DNA from: Andrena cerasifolii
Taxonomy: Eukaryota > Arthropoda > Insecta > Hymenoptera > Andrenidae
Assembly: GCF_050908995.1 (NCBI RefSeq)
Contig: NC_135123.1
Span: 11,842,001 to 11,906,000 of the forward strand
Direction of reading: 5' to 3'
DNA length: 64,000 nucleotides
The position numbers were made by a program, and so were the translations under genes. Shown one piece after another: positions 1 through 12,894 of this stretch. Below the pieces are notes generated by a model. The model saw only the letters and a program-made list of their open reading frames with translations, was not told where the DNA came from and made no database searches. Each line of letters starts with the position of its first letter. Position 1 is the first letter of the stretch.

Positions 1-2800
1 TAAATTAATCAGGATGACTATTCTCGGTGCACCAGAATGGCCGGCATTAAGAATTCCATAAAACCAGCCGAAGTTCGCACCCCGGCGCATCTGCATTTCA
101 TTGTATCACGTTTCACCTGCAATTGCAGTGTATTAGGGCTTCAAAAATGGCACTGGTGGTTGCTGGAAAATAAACGAGCAGTGGATGCTTTTTAAAGATT
201 TTTGTGGTTCATGCACTTGCTTCCGAAATATCTAGGTTTGCTGTTGGACGAAGAAACACCGCGGCAATGCAAGTGTTTCGCTTGATATTTAAACAATGAT
301 TCACCGAGATTGCTGTATTCGTTACAATGTGACGATGCGCTGTTCATGAAGTTCAAGGAAAATCGTTGTTGAATAGCAAAATTATAGGCCCCGCTGTTTC
401 GTATTCATCACTGCCCCTTCAAGTTCGCGTAGTGGCTTCATTCCGCGGGGCAGCGATGGTGTGGAGGGCTAGTGCTCTGAAAAGAAATTAAGTTAGATGA
501 AGCGAAATGAGCACGTCTCGTCCTTGAGGATGAAAATTTGCAGGGATCGTTTTCGAAACAATAGCGCTGTAAATTCTGTCGCGGTAGAAGGATGAAACTG
601 AGACGACAGAAGGGACAATTACTGCAGCGCCAGTCTGCACGGAAAACATTTTAATGGTGGCAATCAAGGCGCTATTATTAACCTCTTCAGTAACGGAACG
701 ATAATTTCCATTGAACAGAAAATGGAAGAGAAGATTTGCGTGTGTTTAACTCGCTAATCTTCATTATCACAAAATATTCATCAGTGACTATTCAAATGGC
801 AATCACCATATTTGTACACAAAACTGCTTGCGTTAAATCCGAAAGAAACAAATTTTAGGGACGAACCACCGCGGTGAATATTCATCGAAAGTACATTGCG
901 CAGAAGCGCAATTTTTCTTTCCTTGTTTCGATGCCGCAATCAAAGCAGTAATCCTGTCAATTCCCTATGCATGACTGTGCGATGACGTTCACGTGCACCC
1001 CATCTTCCGCAAGCTGAGAATTCCTATTCGACTGCGATTTCTGTAACAGACAGGTTCATTTGACCCGCTGGATTTCTATATGAACCCGTGGCTGGTCAAA
1101 GAGACTCGAAACTCTCGGGCTGATTTATGTTTCATTTTCAGACGAGGACGAGTTATTCACGAACCTGGTCTTAATTGATCTTGCCTCAACGAATAATTTA
1201 TGGTGTCCACTAAATCATTGATCTTGAGTCAGTAACTGGAGCCTCGCGTGAAATTTTCATCTCCCTCTGCGGCTTCACTGATCGATACGAATAGGAAGTC
1301 TGGTCGATGTAACTTCAGGTGTGCTTGATGTAACGTTTCCATACCTGTGTAATCATAGAGGCTGGGGCGTGTTTAATAATTTTTCTGGTAGAAGCGAAAT
1401 TTCATAGACGCTGAATTATTATAACTTCCCTGCAGGAGTGCGTGATATTTCGTCGAAACGTGGTCGCGGCAATAGTGGAAGGTGTATTCTTTATTATTCG
1501 TTAAATTAGTAAATTGTACGGCGCTACACTTACGGTGTATCGATTAAACGCGGGAATAGGACGAAACGATTTCTAGTTAGATACCATCACTGCACCGACC
1601 CTGTTGAAACGAGAAACGGTCACGTTTTAGGGAAAGCAATTTGGCGCGGTCAAAGTTCAGAGCAATTTCGGAAAATATCTGAGGGTAAAGCCGAAGGGCG
1701 GCAATATAACGGCTTGCTGGGAAATATTGAAGTCGATATTAAATCAAAATTGCTTCGTATAAAATCTCTGTATTACGTAAAGATAGCAGAATTTTGAGAA
1801 TAATAATTGTTAATCGTACTAAATAATAAGAACACCAATGTCTGGTTAATTAATACATAGAAATCTAGTAAAACTGTAATTTTAATTTCAATGCGTTACA
1901 GAAGATTTTGCAGGGCAGCATTTCACAAATATTATATTAAAAACAGACTTTTAGTTACCATATTTCTCGTTTATATAACTGTTACACACATGTATCGTAT
2001 AGAACAAGTTCTCCGAGGATATCGTGCTCGAACGTAATCTTCCAAGAACGTGCAGGTAACACAGAGTATGTTGTTTCAATAAATGTTTCGAATCGATCGT
2101 ATAACAAGAGACCTCTTCAGCTTCTGTTTCGCAGATTCCTCTTAAACAAACTTTCCTCTGGAACGATCGTATTTCGAGTACTATTTAATTGCACCATTTT
2201 TCATCGTACAAAATAGAACTGTGACAAATTCCAATATTCGTCCAATCTTAAGTACCTATTCCTACCAGGACCAATTTAATCCATACAACACAAATTCCCC
2301 ATATTAATATAACGGACTAACCCTAATATTCGGTAAACGAAGAAATAGGCGATCTCAAAAATAGGGTCTCAACAGCATTTTGTTTCGCAGCCGTTGTTGC
2401 CAGTGCAGTCATAATTTTTAGCTTCTGATACTATTCCAAATGCTTCTCAACGAAGATTAATTTTCCATTTAATTTTAATAAGTGTTGCACACAGATGTCC
2501 CCACAAAATTTAAATGGAACAAATGATTTTCTAAATGCCATATGATTTTAAACAAAAAAAAAATATAACTTTTCCTACTTTATATGATTTGCACTGCTCA
2601 TTGGAATATATTAACGCTACTAACTCAAGTTAGTCCGTTTTTGTTCTCAGTGTCTCAATTTATACTTCCCCAATTAATGCATACTTCCCAAATATCTTCA
2701 ACACTCACGAACCGTCTCCAGCAAGATGTAAACGCACTTACGAAGCTAAAGTATCACTAATTCAGCCAAGCGTCACACTCGAAAGGACGGGTCCTCTTTC
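1..2800. other. Non-coding stretch, AT-rich in its second half
   Basis: No gene can be supported here. The first 1.7 kb is of mixed composition. About 1740-2770 is clearly AT-rich with short A and T runs. A lone acceptor-like sequence (TTTCATTTTCAG ending at 1141) is followed by only 25 open codons before a stop, and no good donor was seen, so I do not call an exon. No inverted or tandem repeat longer than about 15 bp was noticed. Confidence 0.6.
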
Positions 2801-3560
2801 AGTCGCCGTTTTCCCCATCGACTTTGCTTTTCAGAATCATGCCGAAATGGATGCGAGCTCTGGAGGGCTGAATCCGCTTGCAACCGGGGTGAACCGCACG
2901 CACGTAAGGCTCGGAGGGGCGGGCGGGGTTAAGTGTCATAGAACAGGGGAGGAAAAGTGCGAGGTTCACGGCGCATATTCACCGAAAATCCTCGGCAAAA
3001 GGCGAGCCAGGGTGCTACGTGCACGGCAGAGAAGGGTGACGTTCTGATACCTCTCGCTTCATTTTTATGCGACGAAAATCGTTACGAGCTTTCGTCGCGC
3101 TGCTCTACGCGAATCAGAATGGCGTGGTCGTGGTCGCAGCTGCGCGGCCGCCGTCATTTGCATACGTACGCGGGATGCTTTCGTTTCACTTCTTTCCTCC
3201 ACCCTTTCCTCCGTTCTGGTCGCTTCTTCGCGCGGCGTTTACGAGAGTCTTCTGTTACGGATTAAATTTAATACGGGGCCCGCGGCATTACGCCCTTTAT
3301 ACGTTCCTGGGAAATCCTTGCGCTCCTCTAAGGGAGCGGCGGGTGTGGGAAACGGCGGACGCGGTTGCGAGTGGAATTTAAGGGACACTCGGTCGCGCGT
3401 CCGCGCGGAATCGCGCTGCCGCAGCACTCGCGCGGATCCGAGTTCTCGCGTTTCGTCGCGGATAAATAATCGCCGAGCGAGGGAACGCACTCTGGCTAGC
3501 CTGGCGGGGCCGTCGAGGAAGGAATTACGCTTTCGCGGGGTCTGAAAAATGTTGCGGACC
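2801..3560. other. CpG-rich patch with overlapping chance ORFs
   Basis: This patch is conspicuously rich in CpG and GC compared with the AT-rich DNA to its left. Several open frames of 60-105 codons overlap one another on both strands, as expected where stop codons are depleted by base composition. None shows a recognisable domain. It contains an ATTTGCAT octamer at 3156-3163 and a CAGCTG E-box at 3137-3142, so a regulatory role is possible but not shown. Confidence 0.45.
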
Positions 3561-6500
3561 GGCTGAGGTGGACACTTCCACGCACGAGGATCGTGTAAAC
3601 TTTTTCCATCCTTTCGTTGGGGGCACTGTGGAACAGGGGCAAGAATTCACGCCGCCAATTGAATCGCAGCGCTGCTGGTTAACCGAAGCGCCGAGGTGAT
3701 TTAAAGATCCTAGAGTTTCGCTAGGTGGAATCGATTTCATATGGTATCGTATCGGGCGATCTGCATAGAAACGAGAGCAGCGAAACTGCGGGGGGAATAG
3801 ATGTGTCAAAGCGAAAGGCGGATGTCGATGAGCAAGGTGTTCTTGTATAGTTTCGGAAATAGTTTCCGAGGTACTTGTGTCGCCAGCCAATTCCACGACA
3901 TGACAGAAAAACCCCACAAGTTTCCTCGTCAATCCTTGCATCGAGACTTCTGAGAGGCAGCGTACGCAAAGCGTGCTCTTTCCAATTTGTAGCGGGTCTT
4001 GTTCGCGAATTAGTAGGATGTTCTTACAGGAGTCACTTGATGCTGCACCACGCGAGATATCGTACATCCGCGGAACCCTGGCGATCAGTTTGTCCATGTT
4101 GTTCGATTCCACGAACCCACGTGGATATAAAACATCAGCCTTGGAAGTGATTGTGTTAACCATGGGTTCGAATGGGGAGCAATGAAATGGTACTTCATGC
4201 CGATGCTGAACCTCTGTGGTTCGATGGGATAAAGGGATCCATTTCTATGGGAAGACGCATGAGGTGTTCCTTGGAAATATCGTAGGGGTTGAACGTTTGT
4301 AGTTCGCCTGACACAAGGAATAATTACGATACAGTAGTTGAATGAATTCCCTTGATTGTCGATACCCTTCTCCCTGTGATATTTTGTATACGATTCGGTA
4401 GATCGTAATTGCAGATGCGGAAAGCCGATTATGATGCCTGCATAAATGCAAGATGCTTTCAATTTGCGAGCTCTTCCTTGGAGTAATTGCCACGGTGGAT
4501 ATCATTAGGATTTACCACTCTGGTTATGACTCGCGCCGCGTATAGACGTTTAGCTGAATTCCCTTCGCTTGCTCGTAATGCGAGCCCAGAGTAAACACTT
4601 CCGCGAGGAAACTGTGCACCGTGTGCTGCGTATACCATCAGGCAACAATGCAATTCCTCTGTCGAAGAGGCACAATTGCTGCAATTATTCCCGTCGAGCG
4701 TTTCAGCGTCCTGTTTTATACGCGGCCGCGCTGAAAATAGTACAGCTGCTAAGAAGAACGGATTCTTCGCGAGCGAGCAATACAGAGCGGGGATTGAAAT
4801 GAAACTTATTTCCATGTTACTTGCCTGGATGGAAGTTTGCGTTCAGCAGACCTGTGGGACGAACGTTCAAATCGACGGAAGCCCTTTGCTAATCATTGCC
4901 CGAGTTCTCCGGAGGCAATCCCCTCGATAACGAAGCTTCCCCTAGAAAAAAAAATCTTCCCCATTATTTCGACTGTCCTTTTGTCAGGGAAATCGTTTCC
5001 CCTTGGATAGCGTAACAGTTTTCACCTCGCCCGGCCTGTGTAATCGTGGCGAAGTGTGCTAGTCTCCAGGCATACACGGCCAGGACCAATCAGACGAAGT
5101 TGGACGTATAACCGAGTTTCCAATAGTGACCGATATGAGGTCAAATAACTTACGTTAGTTTAGATCCAACCAAACTTCGTTATGGAAAGTTTGCCAGCGT
5201 TCTGCGCTCGCGGAAACAGTGAGGCGGGGTGGCGGAGAGAGATGTCGGGGGTAGACGATGAAAACCGTGGAAAACGGAGCCCGAATGTTTAGGGATCTAG
5301 AAACAAACATAGCGGGGCACGCGAGACACGATCGTGTGCGCTTGGTACGCAACGCAGGATGCACGATACCTGTATTTGCACTAATTTCTTTGGGTTTTCA
5401 GGTATATCAACCGCACAGAGTCCCTCGGGAATCCCGTGGCATAGCAGCGCCGAATAGCTCGGCTTTCCTATGGCTGAGGTTTCTTCGATTGCTTCATATT
5501 TGTTCGAGTAATAAGCTCGTTTGGATTTTCTAACAGAACGCCAATTGTTATTACGTTCGCGTAAGCGGTCCGTGCGCGGCTCTCGTCTGTAATTTTTCGT
5601 CATCCCTCGGGTAATTTGCGCGTTCCATTGGCTAAGAGCCTTCTTTTTTACCGTCGACAAAATTAAATGTATCTGTGGCTCCTGGAACCGTCGATGTTCT
5701 GGAATCATTTTCCACTTTGTGAAGTATGCAGTTCGGTTGTCATCTATCTAAACTGACCACATCGGTTGTGATACATGTAAAGCGTTTTACTACATTGTTT
5801 CTTGTTAATTTTTGGAATTATTTATACGATACGTGCCTACTGCGGGAATTGGAGTACATCTGAAATATTAGTTCTCAATTTATTAAATAAATATGTAATC
5901 AGTGTAGATGGAAAATCAATAGAAAAATGGACGAAGCAATAACGAAATAGCAGACTCCTGTTCAAATGTCGGCATATTTCTGGCGAATTGAAAAAACTAT
6001 GGAATATTCCCGCAATAAAACCAAGAGAGTTGGCATTGCGGTTTCAGATATGGCGGACTCGTTACGAATTGGAGGATTGTTTGGTTTGGTTATTGCTAAA
6101 TGTAATTGCGCGAATGATCCCATATCGAAGTTTTATATAATAAATATTTGCGAATCTGGGTGCTCTGTAAGAGACCATTTGTACGCTTCTTTCATTTCGT
6201 GCTTCATTATTTCACGTAGATGCTCCGTTAAAATTTCATATACTTCATAGGGAATTAAAGCGTGGAAACTAAGAAGAATCCCTCGGGATAATTAATATCG
6301 TCGAAACGCGATAAAAAATAGTGACAAATAGGAAAAGTCTAAAGATAGGGATCAATTTTTCTCGATCCACATTTCTTTCGCTTTTCAATTTAGAAAGAGG
6401 AAAGTTTTACTGACATATTGAAATATTCTCTCGGCGAAACGTTGACCAAAAGTAAATCTCAACTTCCCTGCAATATTTATATTCTATAATCGCGATTCAA

Positions 6501-7080
6501 CGCTGGCAATAAATTCTTAAATAGAAAATAACATGTTCATCCTTCCGGGGCCCGGTTGTATCGCGTGTTACCGAGATTAACTGCAGCTTCCGCATGTGTT
6601 TGCTTCACGCACACTTCCCTTATAATCTCTAAAGTGCATCGTGACGATATATTGTTTTAGGTGAGACAAACTCGCGCGACGAGCACACCTTAAATGTAGC
6701 GGAGATCATGACTCTCGGTGTACAGGATAGGAACGAATTCCTGGAATTCCTATTAAAATAGCTGGAAACTTCAAATGAAATTGCTTTCGTCACTCTGCCC
6801 CATTTGTAATTTATTAGCCTCTCGCGAAGTGTCTTCACATGTTATTTGTTCATCGAACCTCGTCGCGTATACGCCCACATTTCCGCGTGTTCCTGACTTA
6901 ATTATTCCAGAAATGAAACGGGCAACTGGAAATTTACTTTATATAGTCTCGGGGAAAACAAACAGGTGAATAAAATAAATTTTACCACCGACCTTCAGCG
7001 CGATAGTCTTCATGAAAATTTCTCGGTAGGTATCATACGCTTCCTGTAAAAAGGTTTTATGAATACGATTCGTGCTGGCC
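3561..7080. other. Non-coding stretch; AT-rich after 5700
   Basis: Nothing recognisable as a gene. A 212-codon frame on the minus strand at 3525-4163 has no identifiable domain and other frames run through the same interval, so it is taken as chance. From about 5700 to 7080 the DNA is AT-rich. A possible recursive splice motif lies at 5380-5407 and is listed separately. Confidence 0.55.
5380..5407 (+). promoter_or_regulatory. Weak candidate recursive splice site
   Basis: A CTAAT branch-point-like pentamer (5380-5384) is followed by a T-rich run, then TTTTCAG ending at 5401, joined directly to GTATAT. An acceptor fused to a donor-like hexamer is the form of a ratchet point. The donor half is a poor match to GTRAGT, and such motifs occur by chance in 64 kb, so this is much weaker than the site at 12888. 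Confidence 0.15.
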
Positions 7081-7088
7081 GTCTTTTT

Positions 7089-7612
7089 CACCGACTTTAA
7101 AAAAAAGGAGGTTATAGATTCGACCTGTATGTATTTTTTTTATATGTTTGTCCCCGCATAACTCCTCAGCACATGGACCGATTTTGATGAACTTTTTTTT
7201 ATTCGAAAGAGGGAGATGTACCGGTGGCTCAACACTGCATCAACAGTGGCTCAATATTTTGCAAGTTCTGGTTAATAATAGAGACTATTATCACCTAATT
7301 ATTATTATTTTATGTACGCGCGTCAATATATATATAAAACTAAAATGTTCAAAATAAAATTTTAAAAAAATTAAACCCGACTTCAATATAATAAAAATGC
7401 ACTAAAAAGTAAAAAATAATTTCTTCCCTTATTTAATCTACGACTCCTATCTTTTAAGTCGGCGACCCATGATTTGCACTGTGTAAATCTCGCGCCGTCT
7501 TAAAAGATGTGAGAGTCGTAGATTAAATAAGGGAAGAAGTTATTTTTTACTTATTAGTGCATTTTTAATATTTTGGAGTCGGTTTTCATTTTTTTTTTAA
7601 ATTTTTTATTGT
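7089..7612. repeat. Foldback transposable-element relic
   Basis: Two arms of roughly 110 bp, about 7353-7464 and 7493-7612, are reverse complements with scattered mismatches and short indels. They are separated by a loop of 28 nt. Each arm includes a run on the theme TTAAATAAGGGAAGAA and a copy of an ACCGACT/AGTCGGT end. The left part (7089-7200) starts with CACCGACTTTAAAAAAAAGG and contains text of a kind I associate with dispersed insect repeats, but that link is from memory. The end motif at 7089 and the AGTCGGT near 7580 may be the two ends of one element. No ORF for a transposase is present. The superfamily is not assigned. Confidence 0.75.
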
Positions 7613-8188
7613 CATACTGTGGTTAACATTCGAGAAAAATCCGGCGAACCCAGAGTAAAGCGTTCGTAACACGTACAGATACTCGTTTGATTGAGGAAAG
7701 AGAAAATAGAAGAAACCTTCTTTCACGTGGATTCGTCTGCGGCAAAGAAAAGAGTTCCGGTTTATATTTGAACTCGTCCCATGGAATAAGCTTCTTCATC
7801 ATCGATAAAAGCGAGTTGATAAGAATCGTTGGACAGATCGAAAAGATATCCTTTTTTCCTGGCCACCATCTTGTTCTTATCAGCTGAAATGACCGGTGGT
7901 TCGCCGATAACCAATAACCTTACCCAATACAGGAAATCGATGAACGTCGACGAAAGCTCGAATCCACGAATGAAACTGGAGGAGTTCGATTTAACAGTGG
8001 GTTCGCTGAGGTTTGATAATAATCTTTTACAGAAAGTTGCTCCTAATTTCGTGGACGCAACGGGGCGTCGATAAAATCGGGAAAAGTATACATTTAAGTT
8101 TCAGCAAAAGAAAAACAATTTCCTGCGATGCTTCCTCCCGTGTTTATCGATTCGTATAACAATTCGAATAACAACTAAGGGTACAACG
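7613..8188. other. Spacer between two repeats, with an exon-like segment
   Basis: This segment lies between the foldback repeat and the TIR element starting at 8189. Its only notable content is the exon-like open frame at 7884-8074, described separately. It may itself be part of a degraded mobile element. Confidence 0.4.
7884..8074 (+). CDS. Possible small exon or ORF, unrecognised
   Basis: A pyrimidine-rich acceptor-like tract (CTTGTTCTTATCAG, ending at 7883) leads into an open frame with an ATG at 7889. From that ATG it encodes 61 residues and stops at 8072-8074 (TAA). The frame is also open upstream to a stop at 7820, with a hydrophobic run just before the acceptor that could resemble a signal peptide, but no ATG begins that longer version. 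The residue composition is protein-like, with mixed K, E, D, N and hydrophobic residues and little low complexity. I recognise no family. No AATAAA signal follows closely. It is flanked by transposable-element relics, so a transposon remnant or plain chance are both likely alternatives. Confidence 0.15.
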
Positions 8189-8989
8189 GTAGGGTAAAGT
8201 AGGCGAATATGAGACCCATTTCTTAAAAACAACATAACTCTTGACTGAGAACACTTTTATTAAAATTCGATACACGTTTTAAAAGTAGAATATGTATTCT
8301 TTAGCAACCTACTAGAAAGTACTGTAACAACCATTCGGTTTCTTCATAATAAAATAAAAACGAAAGTCATTCAAATAAGCAGATACAAAAAAAATGGGTT
8401 CCTAATATGAAACGCAGTTTGTTTTTCCTGAAACTTATTTTTTCTTTCTTTTTTATAAAGTCGGGATGTGAAATCAATTTCTTCACTACATCTGAAGAAT
8501 AAAAACCTGTGCAAAACAAGCATTCTGTATGATAATTTTCTTTCTTAATCACTTTCATCATTCAGAACAATTTCATCTTCACTCTCATCGGTAGAACTTT
8601 CACGGGTCTCATATTTGGAAACAATAACATGGTACTACTAAGTAGCTTCGAAGTTAAGCCTTCATCATTTAATGATATACAACTAGTAAGCCTTAAACTC
8701 CATCGCAAGCACTATACAACAGTATTTGTGAAAATCATTGTACACTTACCACTTTAGAGGTATTTGTAATTTAATCGAACCACCTCAAAAACTTTCTGCG
8801 ACGTATTTCAGAAATATGTGCTTGCTCAAGACGCTCAATTGATTACAATGCCACTGTGCAGACAAATCAACTAATACACTGTTAGTTAGTGAAGAAATAG
8901 CATCGCTATGACATTCGAGAGTTCTGTAACGGAGATAAGCTTGGGTCTCATATTAGGAGAGATCGTCATATTCGGCTACTTTACCCTAC
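8189..8989. mobile_element. Non-autonomous DNA transposon, GTAGGG-type TIR (word ATGAGACCC)
   Basis: The first and last ~25 bp are inverted copies (GTAGGGTAAAGTAGGCGAAT at the left, its complement ending ...CTTTACCCTAC at the right) with about one mismatch. The element is 801 bp and is flanked by TA, if TA is counted as target rather than terminus. The sub-terminal word AATATGAGACCC next to the left TIR recurs as its complement GGGTCTCATAT at 8604 and 8943, and in weaker form at about 8401. No transposase is encoded. TA flanks would suit a Tc1/mariner-like enzyme, but no longer target duplication is visible, so the superfamily is left open. It shares architecture with the elements at 19196 and 61315. 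Confidence 0.8.
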
Positions 8990-11940
8990 TTTTCGCAGCC
9001 ACTTTGCGTATCAAACCCCAACTTTACGTCCTAACTCGAGTTCCATCTCTGGAAGCTGTCATACTCCTGTACCATTACAGTGGACTTTGAACTTGTGTCT
9101 CAAAGGATCAATTGTTTGCTGAATCTCATCTTTCCCTTGCCCCAGAGTTTCCCACCCCCTCCGCCACATTAATTTACCGCTGAAACTGTAACGAACACGC
9201 GCAGGGGACCAGTGCACAGCTGTGCTTGAGGAAACCCTGCCTCGAGACGCTATGACACCGAACGATACAAATTCGACGCAATAATCGTGCAATGCGCGCA
9301 GATACGTTCTCGCGTTGTACTTCGTTCTAAAGGAAATGGGTTCTTTTTTTCTCGATCGGCGGACGCGTCTCGAATTTCGGATATCCCGCGTGCTTCGTTG
9401 CTGTTGGGCTGGGATGTTTGTTCGCCGGCTCTCCGCTTCGCAACTGTTCGTCACTCGATTATTTCTAGGTTTAAATGAAACGAACGCTGTCACGTATCCG
9501 GCCGTAGGAAACACAGCCGGTCTGGTGAGAAAACACCCGATCGTTCGAACGAATTTGGCGAGAAATTCACGGCTCTGTCGCGCGAAATTCAATCAGCGCG
9601 TTCTAACGAATTTTTATTCCGCGAGACAGCCTCCTCTGGCGACCGAATCATTCGCCGTGCACAGAATAAACGCAGGTCGCTTGTTTCGGGCACTGTTGCC
9701 CGATGACAAGCCACCTCTCGAGGTCTAATCGAACGACAAATATTCGGGCGAAACTGCGAAATCCGCTCCAACCGTTTCCACGAACTCGTTGAAATAAGGG
9801 CAGCAAAAGGGGGGGTTCCTAATGAAACGGCGGACTTTGGGGAATTTTTGCGAAACGCCCTCCGAGGAAAGTGTCGCCGAGAAAGGAAACGCCCGATAAA
9901 AGTTTCAGGCCCGGAGGTATAGAAACGATAAAATCGCGAGGGGCGTAAAATCGGGAGGAACGGCGAGAGGATCGACGAAAGAATCTTTGGCAGACAGTCG
10001 GGGGGGAATAAAATGCGTCCGCTTCGTTCTCTTTTAACGTTATATCGCGAAACGATGTCAATACGTTAACCGATCCGATGACATCGTGATCCTCCGCGGG
10101 AGCGTTCGCGACCAGATCGATCCACGTTACGACAGGAAGGAATCGCGTAGATAGCGACACTCTCGCGCATACGTTACGCTGAAGTGAGTCTATAAATTCA
10201 TGAGATTCGCCGACGAATACAGCGGAAGTTTTTAAATATATACGTTCATTAATCTCCGCAGGAGGGAAAACTAATTTTATGCACACTTATAAATAGTACA
10301 CCATTGGAGGAGCACTTTGATTACTGTCGGTATCCTTCTACCCGATCTACTCGAAGGTAGCAACGCCCTTTCCTAAAACCTGCCCTATCATTCAATTACC
10401 AAATTAAAAGTCAGCCCCGATTCATCAGCGTAATGACACGGTGGGCGTAACTGAGCCGACACAGTTCGGCTCCCCAGCGTCTGTCGCGGCAGAGCGCTCG
10501 TTGTACGTATCTATCTAATGTCGTCGAAGTGACCCTTTCATTCTGTCGAAGCACGAAACTGAAATACGTGCGGACCCCTTGGGGAAAACTTCAGCGACAA
10601 CCACGGAATCAGATTCCCGGCATAAAAGCTTCCCAAAGCTTCGCAACCGCCCACGGAGTAATAACTCTTGTAAAGTCTCTCTGGCCGGAATCCCAAATCG
10701 AAACGGAATCCATCACGTCGCCGGAACTTGTCGCCGGGCTCCGTCAGGTGCGGGCGCGCCTCGAACCGTCTATGAAAACGGAGAGCACACACGTGCGCAC
10801 ACACGCGGGCGTGGCAATTTCAACGGTGCTCCAATATTCGAGCGATGATCTTTGCCCTGGCTAGCTGGGGATTCCGGTTCTGCATTCATGACGCCGAAAA
10901 GAACGTTTCCGTCCGCGTGAAACGGCATTCTACGCTGATAAAAATAATCCACACACCCCCCTCCCCCTGCCACCCGCTCCGAAATGACCTGCCGCGGAAT
11001 TGGCCACGTAGCTTTTGATCCTGGCAAACTTTCCGCCGGCTACTGTAAGCCAGCGCGCTAACTTATTTACACTTGAACGGAGGGCGAAACGCTTGTTCCC
11101 GTGGCTTTTCAATTTTTACGGAAACGACCAACCAAAACAGGAAAGAGGAACTCCCTCTGCGCGGCGCTCTCGTCCGCGGAGGAAGCGTCGCCGAGACGCG
11201 AGCCGAGGTTCTCTGTTGCTCGGCCGTTGGAGCAGTTCAATAAAACTTCCCTGAATCGCGTGGCCACCGCGTGGCACAACACCTACCTTCAATCTAATCT
11301 CCGAAGTTAAGAAACGGAAGGGTACGCGCAACTTGCTTGGGGGTGTTCTTATCGGTGATTCTTGCCAATTCGAAGTTAAAGTACAGCGTGAACGAGGGCC
11401 TTTGACCAGGAGCTTACGCCGCGAGCTTACCAGCTCGAGTTGTCTGCCACTTGGCCGCAAACGATGCAAATGTTCCACGTAATTGTTAGCAGTTTAACCG
11501 CGATTGGCAGCCCTTCGCCCGCCGACCTTCCATTTCTTCTGTCAGCTGGTGGTTCTTTAATACAGAAACAGGTACAAACTTAATTCGACGTGGGAACGCG
11601 TAAAGAAGATACGAAAGCAGGATCTTCGTGAGGCAATCCAACTGGAAGAATCCTACTGATCATCAGGGTAGCTCGATAATGCAGAGCAATCCTCCAGTAA
11701 ACAAGCAATTTACTATTCGAATTTCAGCTAGCAGAGTGATCAATTACTTCCCTCCACGCATTCACCGCCGTTGCCAATTCTTCAATCCCTCAGAAGAGTC
11801 GTTCCCGGATACGATACCTGCACCCGCGGAAGAAATTGCTATGGCGAAGTCGCCCTCATCGATTACCCTGTTGTTAGAGTGGATCCGCAGTGCGCTGATG
11901 GGTTTAGTGGAGCATCAAGGGCTGTCAGCCAGCGGAAGAT
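8990..11940. other. Non-coding stretch of mixed composition
   Basis: No gene, RNA or repeat was recognised. Open frames of up to 177 codons (minus, 9059-9592) and 155 codons (minus, 9819-10286) have no visible domains and overlap other frames. An ATGCAAAT octamer is at 11464-11471. A short CA/CG-rich run lies near 10785-10812. Confidence 0.5.
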
Positions 11941-12500
11941 CTAAATATCTCGCCCTCCCCCCCTCCCCAGTTCGTGAAGCTAGGTCGAATCGCAGCCACA
12001 TATGTAACCCCTCCTTTTACGTGGAAGCACGGGCCCCGAGCTAGATTCTTAGTCGGTTGAGACTCAAGACACGAACTCAATTCTGGATCGCTCCGGGCAC
12101 TCCGCCCACTTAGGAACAACGCCGCTTCTCGCCTGCCCTCTTCACCCTGTTCGCCCTTGTTCACCCACTCAGCCCGTGGTGTCGGTGTGTGCGTGGGCGC
12201 GCGCGCGCCCCACCTCGCCCCTTTCTGCGCCACCCTGGGCGCGTATAAGCTATCGGTTTAGCGTGGTTCGAATTAGGTCCACGTAGAAGACTTGTTACGT
12301 CGTTACCTTCAGTTCGAGCGATACCCCTGTAAGAGCGCGCCGCGTATTCTTTCCGCGCCGAGACCGCCCCGCGGTTCTCTCTATTTTTTCCTCGCTTACC
12401 GTTCGTTTCCTTTCCTCGCCGGCCGCCCTCCGTTCCACCTACAGCTGGGCACGGAGAAGTTTTTCGCTGACGGGCTTCTACGCTGCTTCTGACCGGGTGG
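11941..12500. other. CpG-rich patch with a GC palindrome
   Basis: This is one of the most GC-rich patches in the window. At about 12196-12211 it holds an alternating CG run forming a perfect palindrome of the form GGGCGCGC...GCGCGCCC. A TATAAG hexamer lies at 12244-12249 and a TCAGTT initiator-like hexamer at 12309-12314. Their spacing of about 60 bp is wrong for a TATA/Inr core promoter, so a promoter is not called. Confidence 0.4.
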
Positions 12501-12860
12501 AACGGGTGGAAACGCGAGACTCGTTGAAATTTTAACGCCACAACTTCTGACCCACCCCTCGCCCGATATGGAACCCAAGATTCCTCTTTTTAGCGACTCG
12601 AAGACTGATGGGAATTCCGAATTGTGCGCGGTGTAGTTTGACTTGCACGCGTAGGGCTTGGCGGCTAATGGAGTCACTCAGTTCTATGTAATTATTCAGA
12701 ATGTTTGGGGGCTTGATTTTGATGAGCACTAGTGTGGCTGGGGAATGTAATTACAATGCGATACTTCTGCGATGCTATGAATTGCTACGCACATGGCATC
12801 TAATTGTGAAAGGGAATGGAGTGTTCTTTTTTTTGTTGTGAGACGAAAAAGCGAGGTTTA

Positions 12861-12894
12861 CTAATGACATCTTTTTCTTTTGTTTCAGGTGAGA
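12861..12894 (+). promoter_or_regulatory. Candidate recursive splice site (ratchet point)
   Basis: In order, the sequence shows CTAAT at 12861-12865 (a match to the insect branch-point consensus), an uninterrupted pyrimidine-rich tract, TTTCAG ending at 12888, and immediately GTGAGA from 12889. The branch A would lie about 24 nt before the AG, a normal distance. A strong acceptor fused with no exon to a strong donor is the known signature of recursive splice sites in long insect introns. It allows a long intron on the + strand to be removed in steps. The setting, tens of kilobases without a supportable exon, suits this. The alternative reading is an ordinary acceptor for the 69-nt exon listed at 12889-12957. 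Confidence 0.5.

Noticed and set aside
1118..1221. Exon after TTTCATTTTCAG at 1141
   Set aside because: Only 25 open codons follow, with no good donor and no recognisable peptide.
3525..4163. 212-codon open frame on the minus strand
   Set aside because: No domain is recognisable, and frames on both strands overlap it.
12244..12314. TATAAG plus TCAGTT as a core promoter
   Set aside because: The spacing is about 60 bp rather than about 30 bp, and no transcript evidence exists.
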